Of a DNA stretch of 64,000 nucleotides, positions 27,246-37,600 are shown one piece after another; position 1 is the first letter of the stretch, and every line of letters starts with the position of its first letter. The DNA comes from Pseudoalteromonas viridis (GTDB lineage: Bacteria > Pseudomonadota > Gammaproteobacteria > Enterobacterales > Alteromonadaceae). The translations under genes and the position numbers were made by a program. The notes under the pieces are model-generated. The model saw only the letters and a program-made list of their open reading frames with translations, was not told the DNA's origin and searched no databases. The DNA lies in assembly GCF_017742995.1 (NCBI RefSeq), contig NZ_CP072425.1:310001-374000 (forward strand). Direction: 5' to 3'.

Positions 27246-28661
27246 TTGATTCATACACTCTCAGGCGACACCAGCCCAAACCAGTTTCCAGCCATTTCAG
27301 CGCAACAGCTGGGCGCCGCATCGTTTCGGCGCGACTATGGCGTTAAATATGCCTATACCAGCGGCGGCATGTACCGGGGCATTGCCTCGGCAAAGCTGGT
27401 CATCGCCATGGCACAGGCCGGCTTACTGAGCTTTTTTGGCTCGGGTGGCTTGTCTGTCGATACCGTTGACCAGGCACTGAGTGAGATACAAAACACGCTC
27501 TCAAAAGACCAACGCTTTGGCCTGAACCTGGTCTGCAACCTGACTCAACCAGAGCAGGAGTTAGCGCTGGTTGAACTGTGCCTGAAACGCCAGGTTCGTT
27601 GCCTTGAGGCCGCGGCTTTTATTCGTATTACCCCGGCGCTGGTACTGTATCGCCTGCGCGGCCTGGTGCGAGATGAGCAGGGCCAGGTAGTGTCGACCAA
27701 TAAGCTGATGGCCAAAGTGTCACGCCCGGAAGTTGCCAGTGCGTTTTTAAGCCCGGCACCCGAGCACATCGTTGCTCGTTTACTTACGGATGGTCAGATC
27801 ACCGCCGAGCAGGCTGAGCTGAGTAAGCAGATTGCCATGTGTGACGACCTGTGTGTCGAGGCCGACTCCGGCGGTCATACCGATCAGGGTATGCCGGCGG
27901 TGCTGCTGCCTGCCATGCAACTGCTGCGCGATACCCTCAGCGCTGAGTATTCCTTCAACAATGTACCGCGCGTCGGTCTGGCCGGGGGCATTGGCACGCC
28001 TGCCTCGGCGGCGGCCGCGTTTATGATGGGTGCAGACTTTATCCTGACCGGCTCAATTAATCAGTGTACGGTCGAAGCCGATACCTCAGCGGCAGTGAAA
28101 ACCCTGCTACAGGACATCAATGTACAGGACACCGACTACGCCCCTGCCGGAGACATGTTTGAACTGGGTGCCAAAGTACAGGTGCTGAAAAAAGGCGTGT
28201 TTTTCCCCGCCCGGGCGCAAAAGCTCTACCAGCTTTATCAGCACTACCCGTCACTGGATGCCATCCCCGCGACGCAGCGTGCGCAACTGGAAGACAAAGT
28301 ATTTAAAAAAACCTTTGCTGAGATCTGGCAGGAGACCAGTCAGTACTTACATCAGCAAGGGCGCAGTGCGGAAGTCATGCGTGCAGAGCAGGACCCTAAG
28401 TACAAGATGGCCCGCGTGTTTCGCTGGTACTTTGCCCACTCGATGAAGCTGGCGTTTGCCGGAGCCACTCAGGAGCGGGTCAATTTTCAGGTCCATACGG
28501 GACCGGCACTGGGGGCGTTTAATCAATGGGTGAAAGGCACGGAACTTGAACCGTGGCAACAGCGCCATGTGGCCGATATTGCTCAACTGCTGATGACAGA
28601 GACCGCCACCGTGCTGACAACCCGAACCCGTCACTGGCTGGCGCCAGCACACGTCGATTAA
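27246..28661 (+). CDS. Trans-acting enoyl reductase, PfaD type
   Basis: 471 residues, FMN-dependent TIM-barrel flavoprotein of the PfaD/nitronate-monooxygenase-like group. It acts in trans on trans-AT polyketide synthases to saturate enoyl intermediates. Seen: AGLLSFFGSGGLSVDTVDQA, the acidic EADSGGHTDQ, GGIGTPASAAAAFMMGADF with the phosphate-binding glycines, ILTGSINQCTVEADTS, and the signature PAGDMFELGAKVQVLKKGVF. An in-frame TGA lies six bases before 27246, so the start must be TTG 27246, giving the expected N-terminus (LGAASFRRDYGVKYAYTSGG). Possible targets are the enoyl formed by module 1. First gene of the 27246-51406 operon. Confidence 0.88.
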   Translation: MIHTLSGDTSPNQFPAISAQQLGAASFRRDYGVKYAYTSGGMYRGIASAKLVIAMAQAGLLSFFGSGGLSVDTVDQALSEIQNTLSKDQRFGLNLVCNLTQPEQELALVELCLKRQVRCLEAAAFIRITPALVLYRLRGLVRDEQGQVVSTNKLMAKVSRPEVASAFLSPAPEHIVARLLTDGQITAEQAELSKQIAMCDDLCVEADSGGHTDQGMPAVLLPAMQLLRDTLSAEYSFNNVPRVGLAGGIGTPASAAAAFMMGADFILTGSINQCTVEADTSAAVKTLLQDINVQDTDYAPAGDMFELGAKVQVLKKGVFFPARAQKLYQLYQHYPSLDAIPATQRAQLEDKVFKKTFAEIWQETSQYLHQQGRSAEVMRAEQDPKYKMARVFRWYFAHSMKLAFAGATQERVNFQVHTGPALGAFNQWVKGTELEPWQQRHVADIAQLLMTETATVLTTRTRHWLAPAHVD

Positions 28662-28678
28662 CCACAGGCGAGGCTACA

Positions 28679-29734
28679 ATGAAAAGCTATTTATTTCCCG
28701 GACAGGGCGCGCAATATGTTGGCATGGGCAAGGCCTGGTTTGACTTGTTTCCCGAGCAAACTCAAACAGCCAGTGACATGCTGGGTTACTGCATTAAAAC
28801 CTTGTGTCTGGACGACCCGCATAACCAGCTAAACCAGACCGAGTACACCCAGCCCGCTCTGTATGTGGTCAGTGCACTGGCATTTTTGGCACACCAGCAG
28901 CGCGACCCGGCGCCGGCAGACTTTATGGCCGGGCACAGCCTGGGAGAATACACCGCGCTGTTTGCCGCCGGTGCGCTGTCTTTTGAAGATGGCCTGCGAC
29001 TGGTGCAACAGCGTGGCGCTCTGATGAGCCAGGTCCGTGGCGGTGCAATGGTCGCGGTATTGGCGTTAGACGAGGCTGCTATAAGAGCAACTCTGGCAGA
29101 GCACCAGCTGGATGCGCTGGACATTGCCAATCTGAACAGCCCACAGCAAAGCGTGATCTCAGGCCTGAGTGACGACATCGGGCGCGCTCAGCAAGCTATA
29201 GAGCAAACCGGTGGGCGGTTTATCCGGCTTAACACCAGCGGCGCATTCCATTCCCGCTATATGGCCAATGTACAGGCAGACTTTGCACGCTGCGTGGCAG
29301 AGGTTGAATTCAAAGCGCCCAGCGTGCCAGTGATTGCCAACGTCAGCGCTCTGCCCCACCAGCGCAACACTATCCAGTCACAGCTGGTCGCTCAGCTGAC
29401 CCGCTCAGTGCGCTGGACCGAAACAATTACCTACCTGCTGGCGCAGGGTGACATGACATTTGTCGAGCTGGGCCCGAAGAAGGTCCTCACTAAATTAGTG
29501 GCGGAGATCAAACAACACGCAGCTGAGCACGCACACAGCGATGCTCAAACGCTGGCGCAACAGGTTGAACAGTGGAATCAAACACATGGCGTCGGCACAA
29601 CAATCAAAGTCGCCCATATTAGCGAGCCGATGCGCACCCGTACCCCAGCCATGTTGCTGTTTGGCCACCGACCCGCAGTGTATGTGGAAGGCGCGCAGGG
29701 CTATATCGCATTAGACGAAGCCACAGCGCTATAA
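28679..29734 (+). CDS. Free-standing malonyl-CoA acyltransferase (trans-AT)
   Basis: 351 residues from ATG 28679 (MKSYLFPGQGAQYVGMGKAW), 17 bases after the reductase gene. The nucleophile is the Ser in FMAGHSLGEYTALFAAGAL (about residue 87); the His is in TSGAFHSRYMA (about 195); the FVELGPKKVLTKLV stretch closes the AT domain. The last 50 residues are an extra tail (HISEPMRTRTPAMLLFG...). Because the megasynthase has no AT domain, this enzyme is expected to load malonyl units onto all four PKS acyl carriers, as in other trans-AT systems. Confidence 0.92.
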   Translation: MKSYLFPGQGAQYVGMGKAWFDLFPEQTQTASDMLGYCIKTLCLDDPHNQLNQTEYTQPALYVVSALAFLAHQQRDPAPADFMAGHSLGEYTALFAAGALSFEDGLRLVQQRGALMSQVRGGAMVAVLALDEAAIRATLAEHQLDALDIANLNSPQQSVISGLSDDIGRAQQAIEQTGGRFIRLNTSGAFHSRYMANVQADFARCVAEVEFKAPSVPVIANVSALPHQRNTIQSQLVAQLTRSVRWTETITYLLAQGDMTFVELGPKKVLTKLVAEIKQHAAEHAHSDAQTLAQQVEQWNQTHGVGTTIKVAHISEPMRTRTPAMLLFGHRPAVYVEGAQGYIALDEATAL

Positions 29735-29800
29735 CAGAGAAAGAATATGCCCCGGCCCAGGCCGGACACAGAATAATGACCCAACTTTTGGACTGAAACG

Positions 29801-31540
29801 ATGAAATACTATATTGGCCTTGCCACCTCTTTTCATGATCCTGCCATTGCGATTGTCAATCAGCAGGGTGACGTGATTTTTGCCGAAGACGCCGAGCGTT
29901 TTCTGGGCTACAAGCGGGGCCTGTACTGCCTGCCGGATAACCCCTATTACATCGAGGAAGTCCTCAAGACCTACTGCAGCGACTGTACTGAGCTGGTGAT
30001 AGCCAAAACCTGGAGTAAAGGCCGCGAGAAAAGCACCAACATACTCGAAAACGTGGTACTGAGCATTCTCGAAACCTTCTCGTTTAATATCGACGTCAAC
30101 ACCCGCGACATCAAAGATCAGTTTTACTTTGCCCGAGCCTCACAGGCCGCTGCAGGGCGCACCCTGTCGCGCTTTTTTGAAGCCTCATGCCGCAACTTTA
30201 TCGTGGGTAACTACCGTAATAAAAAGCCCACTGAAGTACGCTATTTTGACCACCACCTCACGCATGCCGCCAACGCCTGTTTTAACAGCCCATTCAGTGA
30301 AGCTTCCTGCCTGGTGGTAGACGGCATGGGCGAGAAAAGCAGTATCGACTACTTCACTTACAAAGATGGCAAGATCACCCCGGCGCCTATCAAGGTGAAG
30401 CGCTCATTCAAAAGTCTGGGCCTGTTTTACACCATTATTTGTGAAAACCTGGGTTTTGATCCACTCAAGGGCGAAGAATGGAAAGTCATGGGTCTGGCAC
30501 CTTATGGCAAAAAAGATCAGAAAATCTACGACCTGCTGCGCGCCTCTTTGCAGGTGAAAAACGGCAACTTCGTAGTGCCGAAAAACCTCAATGCCATCAT
30601 GAAAGAGATCAAAGCCATGGCGCGCGAGCCGGGCGAATCCATCGAAGCCTACAAAGATTTTGCCTACACCGGACAACTGGTATTCAGTGAAATCTTTATG
30701 GATCTGATCGATGCCATCTACGAGCATGCCCCCTCAAAAAACCTCGCGATTTCCGGCGGCTGCGCACTGAATTCTTCCTTTATGGGCACCGCACTGGCCA
30801 AATCCAAATTTGACAACATCTTTGTGCCTTCAGCCCCGGCAGACGATGGTAATGCCATTGGTGCCGCCTTGCTGTGTTATCAGCAGGACAACCCAAGCTG
30901 GCAGCCTTCTACGCAAATTCAGAGCCCCTATACCGGCTCTGAGGTGAAGCAAAAATCACTGGATAAACTGCACCGTTACAGCCACCTCAAAGCCACCGAT
31001 TATGGCGAAGACGTCTATAAGAAAACCGCAGAGTTCCTGGCTGAAGGTAAAATCATCGGCTGGGCACAGGGCCGTGCTGAGTTTGGTCCGCGCTCTTTGG
31101 GCAACCGCTCAATCCTGGCCAACCCGTGTCTGGTGGACATTAAAGACACCGTCAATGCCCGGGTTAAGTTCCGCGAAGAATTCCGCCCCTTTGCGCCGTC
31201 TATCCTGCATGAATATGGCGACGAGTATTTTGAGGACTATCAGGAATCTCCTTATATGGAGCGTACTTTGGTGTTTAAAGAAACGGTGCGCGACAAGGTC
31301 CCGGGCGTGGTGCATGTCGACAACACCGGGCGTCTGCAAAGCGTAAAGAAAGAATGGAACGCGCCCTACTATAAGCTGATCGACAGCTTCCGTGAAATCA
31401 CCGGTGTGCCGGTACTGCTGAACACCAGCTTTAACATTATGGGTAAGCCCATTGTCCACTCGGTTGAGGACATGCTGGCGGTGTTTTTGATGTCCGGCAT
31501 TGATGTGCTGGTGATCAACAACACCATTTACGAGAAGTAA
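29801..31540 (+). CDS. O-carbamoyltransferase, NodU/TobZ family
   Basis: 579 residues, the usual length. The N-terminal Kae1-like half carries IGLATSFHDPAIAIV and the metal-binding HHLTHAANACFNS (about residues 152-164), followed by VVDGMGE and LAISGGCALNSSFMGTAL. The C-terminal half has the family hallmark GRAEFGPRSLGNRSILANP and LLNTSFNIMGKPIVHS. Such enzymes make carbamoyl-adenylate from carbamoyl phosphate and ATP and put a carbamoyl group on a hydroxyl of a natural product. Here the acceptor would be a hydroxyl left by a ketoreductase or the threonine side chain. A CCGGC/GCCGG hairpin and a tiny frame (29747-29776) lie in the 66-base gap before it. Confidence 0.92.
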   Translation: MKYYIGLATSFHDPAIAIVNQQGDVIFAEDAERFLGYKRGLYCLPDNPYYIEEVLKTYCSDCTELVIAKTWSKGREKSTNILENVVLSILETFSFNIDVNTRDIKDQFYFARASQAAAGRTLSRFFEASCRNFIVGNYRNKKPTEVRYFDHHLTHAANACFNSPFSEASCLVVDGMGEKSSIDYFTYKDGKITPAPIKVKRSFKSLGLFYTIICENLGFDPLKGEEWKVMGLAPYGKKDQKIYDLLRASLQVKNGNFVVPKNLNAIMKEIKAMAREPGESIEAYKDFAYTGQLVFSEIFMDLIDAIYEHAPSKNLAISGGCALNSSFMGTALAKSKFDNIFVPSAPADDGNAIGAALLCYQQDNPSWQPSTQIQSPYTGSEVKQKSLDKLHRYSHLKATDYGEDVYKKTAEFLAEGKIIGWAQGRAEFGPRSLGNRSILANPCLVDIKDTVNARVKFREEFRPFAPSILHEYGDEYFEDYQESPYMERTLVFKETVRDKVPGVVHVDNTGRLQSVKKEWNAPYYKLIDSFREITGVPVLLNTSFNIMGKPIVHSVEDMLAVFLMSGIDVLVINNTIYEK

Positions 31541-31648
31541 CCCTGTGGCAGTCACAGTATTGATGTGGCTGCCTGATTGAGAAAGATCCGCGCGACGCAT
31601 CGACAACAGCGTCCGCGCAGCCTGACTAGACGTTTATCGAGACAGATC

Positions 31649-34600
31649 ATGACAAGCAAACACAACCCGCAGACTCCCTCTTTGCCAGACAAGACACCGG
31701 ATATTGCCATCGTCGGCCTGTCTCTGCGTTTCCCGGGCGCCGATAACAAACATCAGTTCTGGCACAACCTCAGTCAAAAAATCAGCAGCATCAGCGAAGT
31801 GCCGGTTGAGCGCTGGGACTGGAAAAAATACTACGACCCAAAGCCCGATAAACAGGCGCAAAAGTCCATCAGCAAATGGGGCGGCTTTATTGGTGATATC
31901 GCCGGGTTTGATGCCGGCTTTTTTGCCATCTCACCCAAAGAAGCGCAGAGCATGGATCCCCAGCAGCGCCTGAGTATGGAGCTGGCCTGGGCCTGCTTTG
32001 AAGATGCGGGCCTAACGCCATCGCAGTTTAAAAGTACCGCCACCGGTGTCTATCTGGGGTGCAGCAATACCGACTATCAGGAGTTCTCGACCGGCAATAT
32101 CGACCCGCACTTTCTGACCGGCATGTCGACCGGGGTGTTTGCCAATCGCATCTCGCACTATTTTAATTTTCAGGGACCCAGTGAAACCGTCGATACCGCC
32201 TGCTCTTCGTCTCTGGTGGCCATTCACAAGGCCATGAATGACTTTCGCTCAGGTGAGATCAGCGCCGCGCTGGTTGGTGGCGTCAACCTGCTGATCACCA
32301 AAAACCGCTATGTCAGCTTTAGCAAGCTGGGCGTGCTGTCACCGCAGGGGCGCTGTAAAACTCTGGATGCCGAGGCCGATGGTTATGTCCGTGGCGAAGG
32401 CGTTGGCATGGTGTTGTTGCTGCCGGTAGAGACCGCCAAAGCGCTGAATGCCACCATCTATGGCATCATTAAAGGCAGCGCTGTGGGGCACTCAGGTAAA
32501 ACCAATACGCTGACCTCACCGAGCCCGTTTTCACAATCGCGGGTGATCCAGCAAGCCATCGACAATGCCCGGATAGGCTCTGATCAGATTGGATTTGTCG
32601 AATTACATGGCACCGGCACCGTGCTGGGCGATCCGCTGGAGATCCAGGGCCTGAAACGCGCCTTTCGCGCCAGTAAACAGCAAACGCCCGATGCACCTTG
32701 CTATCTCAGTACCGTGAAAACCAATATCGGCCACTTAGAGTCGGCTGCCGGTATTGCCGGGGTGATCAAAACCTTGCTGGCCTTTGAGCATGAACAGGTG
32801 CCGCCGCTGCAAAACTTTGCGACGCTGAATCCGAAAATCTCTCTGGAGAAATCGCCGTTTGAATTAGCCACCGATTGTGTGCCCTGGGCGGGCGAGCAGC
32901 GTCTTGCCGGAATATCCTCCTTCGGCTTTGCCGGGGTGAACGCCCATGTGATTTTAGAATCACCACAACGCCTCAGCCCAGAGCGCCCAGCGTTAGACAC
33001 CGCCCTGCCGATTGTGCTGTCGGCCAGAACCCGGCCCGCGCTCACGCAACGTGCCGCAGATTTGCTTGCCTATCTTGAGTCGGATAACCCGGTTGAGCTG
33101 CAGGATTTAAGTTATACGCTCGCGATGGGCCGGGAGCCGATGAAACACCGGATGGGATTTGCGGCAAACTCGCTGGCTTCTGTCAAAGCACAACTGAACC
33201 TGTTTGTTACCGGTGAAGCTGGCGACTGGCACTATAGTAAAGTTGCCGCCACTGCAGAGCAGAGCGAGACCACTCACGAAACACTCGCTGCGCGCATAAC
33301 CGGCTGGGTACAGGGCGATCTCATCGACTGGCAAACCTGCTATGGCAAACTCTGCCCGCAACGCATTAGCTTGCCTGCCTATCCGTTTGAGCATAAACCT
33401 TACTGGCTCGACGCAGAAGACGCAGGGCAACTCTCACACCTGCACCCGCTGCTGCATCGCAGTATACCGGCGCTGGGTGAGCTGATCTTTGCCAGTGACT
33501 TTACAGGCAATGAATACTTTTTACGTGACCATCAGGTACAGGGCCAGGCTATGCTGCCCGGCGTCTGTACGCTTGAAATGGTCCATGCCGCCATGACTTT
33601 GTCGGGCCAGCTGGCGGATAACCAGTCGCTGCGCCTGAGTCAGGTGAACTGGCGCAGACCGGTAACCGTCGACGCGCAAAGCGGCCCGGTTTATTTGTCG
33701 CTAAAACAAACCGGTGATCGGGTAACATTTGAGTTATACCGTGAAGCACACGATGCGCGCCAGGTGTATGCCAGCGGTCAGGCAGAGGTCACAGAGCACA
33801 GCGTCGCAACGCGCGCCATCGAAGCACTGTTTGACGCCCGCACAGTCGCAGCCACTGAGTTATATCAGCAATTTAGCGCCGCAGGCGTTGACTATGGCCC
33901 GGCTTTTCAGCGCATCACTACATTATCTGTGGCAGACCAACAGGCACAGGGCGAACTCAACCCGGTTATTGCCCCCGACTTTGCCTTTACCCCCGAACTA
34001 CTCGACAGCGCCCTGCATACCCTGCTGGGTTTTGCACAAGATGCCCGCCCGGGCTTGCCCTTTGCACTGGAACAGGCTGAATTACTCACGCCGCTGCCAT
34101 CGGGTAAAACACTGATAGCCTGTGCGACCCAAACCACCCATGTTGATGCCAGCAGCCAGAAGTTTGATGTAGATATCTGCGATGAACAAGGTGCGGTGTA
34201 TGCGCGTTTGCGTGGTTTTTCGACCCGCTCTGTAACGCAAGATACCGATGCGACCCAGCTGTTTACGGTACTCCCTGGCTGGCAGCACCTGACAGCACTG
34301 CCGTCTGCTGAAACGACTCAAAGCAGCTTTGATTATCAGGGGCCTGCGTCACTTAAGCCAGCCTGGTGTACAGACTCGGCGGAGCCCGCTGATCACCTGC
34401 TGTGGGTCGCCAAAGACGAATACGCAGATCCACTTTCGCTGTTTACTCACCTGAAAGCCCTGATCGAACAAGGTAAAGGCACAGAGCCGCTGGCCATCAC
34501 TTTGCTTACCTTTCAGACGCAACAAGTGTATGACGAAACCGTCGATGCACATGGCGCCGGGCTGATTGGGTTACTGCGAAGCGTGGCTCAGGAATACCCG

Positions 34601-37600
34601 CGCTGGAATGTGCGCATTGTCGACTTAAGTGCTGAATGCAAAGAAGAGGCAAGCCACTGGCAACAGGCGACTCGCTTGCCAGCGGGTTTCTATGCACACC
34701 GCAGCGACATTTGGCATACCTTCAGCGCCTGCGAGCACACCTACCTGGATTCAGGTAAGTCAGCCTATCGCCAGGATGGCGTCTATCTGGTGCTGGGCGG
34801 CGCAGGGGGCCTGGGTCAGGTCTGGAGTGAATGGATGATCCGCCAGCATCAGGCACAAGTTGTCTGGGTTGGCCGCCGTGCGCTGAATGAAGACATTGAG
34901 CAGGCCATCGGCCGATTGAGTGAATTGGGCCCTGCACCGCAGTATATTCAGGCCGATGCCTGCGATGAAGCAGCCATGCGTGCCGTAATGCACACCATTA
35001 AGCAAGACTATGGGCAGCTCCATGGCGTGGTGCATTCTGTGTTACACTTGGAAGATCAGAGCCTGGCCAACATGGACGATGCTCAGTTTCTGAGAGCTTA
35101 CCAAGCTAAGCAGGTCAGTGGCGAAACCTTACTTAGCGTGTGTAAAGACCAGTCGCTCGACTTCGTCCTGCTGTTCTCTTCAATGCAGTCTTTCTCGCCT
35201 GCCCCCGGCCAGAGTAACTATGCTGCGGGCTGTCAGTATCTGGATAGTCTGGCCCGCTCCGCCAGTACTGAACTGCCTATCAAAGTGGTTAACTGGGGTT
35301 ACTGGGGCGATGTTGGCCGGGTCAGCGACCCGTATTATCAGCTTAAAATGCGCCAGGCCGGGATTGGCTCTGTCGACGCGCAAGCGGGCATGGCGGCATT
35401 GGCAAAGTTCATGTCTTCATCGCTGACTCAGGTCGGTGTGGTGAAAATGACACCAGAGCGGGCACAGGCGGCGCTGGTGCGCAGCAGTTATTCTTCAGAG
35501 TGCAGCTATAACGCATTTCAGTCTGAGCAAGCTGCTCCTGCGCTGGCACTTGATAGCCAACCTGCTGACACCGAGATCTTTTATGCGTTGTGCCAGGCGC
35601 TCATTAATGCAGGCTGGCAGCACCCGGCTGAGCGCAACGAGGCGCTATCAGCCTTGCCGGATTACTTCGAATTCTGGTGGCAAGAAACCGCGCGCTACCT
35701 GAACGAGGCCGGTTTGCTACAAGACGACGAGCTGACTCTGCCCGAGCCACCAGCAAAGCAGACTGCGCTGGATCAGGACGACTATGCGCTGCTCAACGCG
35801 GCGCTGGCGGCACTGCCCGAAATTTTATCCGGCCAGCGTAAAGCCACTGATGTGCTGTTTCCCGGCGGCTCACTGGCGCTGGTTGAATCGGTATACCGGG
35901 ATAACCCGGTGGCCATGCACGCCAATCAGGCGCTGGTTATTCAGCTTACCCACTATCTGGCAAGTTTAGGTGCGCAGCCCACTAGGATCCTGGAAATTGG
36001 CGCAGGCACCGGTGGCACCACGCGCACAGTGCTGCCCGAATTGCGCGATTTTAATGTCACTGAATACGCTTACACCGACTTGTCGCAGGCCTTTTTCAGC
36101 CATGCCAAAGCACAGTTTCAGCCAGACTACCCCTTTGTGCAGACGGCCTATTTTGACGTCAGCAAGCCACTTGCGGAGCAGCATATTGACTTAGCCAGCT
36201 ATGACGTGGTGATTGCCACCAATGTGCTGCACGCCACCGCAGACATGCTGAGCACACTGAACAACACCAAGGCCTGTCTGAAGCGCGGAGGCCTGCTGTT
36301 GATCAACGAAGTGACTCAGCCGTCGCTATTTACTCAGCTGACCTTTGGCCTGCTCGAAGGCTGGTGGCTGAGCAAAGACACCACGCTGCGCCTGCCAGGC
36401 TCGCCTTTATTGTCGCAGCCGCGCTGGCAACAGTTACTGAGCAGCAATGGCTTTGAACTGGCAGCCTCTGCCACAGACGCTCAATCACCACAGCAAGTGC
36501 TGTGTGCGCAAAGCAATGGCCGTTTGGTGCAGCAACGCTCAAAACCGGCTCAACAAACAACATCAATTTCAAACCACAATACGGCAATGCAACAACCCGA
36601 ACAGACACAGGCCGACTCGCAGCCCGCAACAGACAACGCAACCCTGAGCGATTTTGTCGCCCAAACCCTCGCAGGGATCGCCAGCCAGGCGCTGAGCATG
36701 ACGGCGGATGAATTAGACCCGGATGACTCGTTTGCCGATTACGGCGTGGATTCGATCCTGGCCATTCAGATTCTCGATGAGATCAACGCCCGCTTTACCC
36801 TGAGCCTGCCGCCCACTTTGTTATTCGATTTTCCGTCCATCGCGACGCTGAGCGCGCACATAGTGGCTGAGCACCGCGATAAGGCAATGGCTCTCATGCA
36901 CAAAGCGCAGCCAGCGATGGCGACTACACAACAGGCTGCGCCAAAGTCGATTCAACCCGCTACAGATGAAGTAAAACCGGCTCACAAAACCAATCATAAC
37001 AACGCAGACAAAATTGCCATTGTGGGCATGAGTGGTCAGTTTGGTGATGCTTGCAATGTCGACGAGTTCTGGGAGATGCTGAGCAACAAACGTACCTCGG
37101 TGCGTGCGCAGCAGCGCTGGGATTTAAGCGACTTATCATCCGAAGCACAAAACTGGTGTCGCTACGCCAGCCTGCTGGATGACATCGCCAGCTTTGACGC
37201 GCCATTTTTCTCCATCACACCACAAGAAGCGGAGGTGATGGATCCGCAGCAGCGACTGTTTTTGCAAGAAGCCTACCGGGCGCTGGAAGACGCTAATATG
37301 ATCACTCAGGCTGCGGGCAGCAATACCGGGGTTTATCTGGGCTGCGCGCAGGGCGACTACGCCTCACTGGCACCTCAGGATGCTCCGGCGCAGTTGTTCT
37401 GGGGCAATGCGGGCTCGGTGATCCCGGCACGGGTTTCTTATTATCTGAACCTCAAGGGGCCGGCGCTGGCCATAGACACCGCCTGCTCGTCGTCATTGGT
37501 GGCCATGCACAGTGCCTGTCAGGCGCTGAAAAATGGCGAAATAGACGCGGCACTGGCCGGGGGCGTTGCCACCTTGTGTACCCCGCAGTTTTCACAACAT

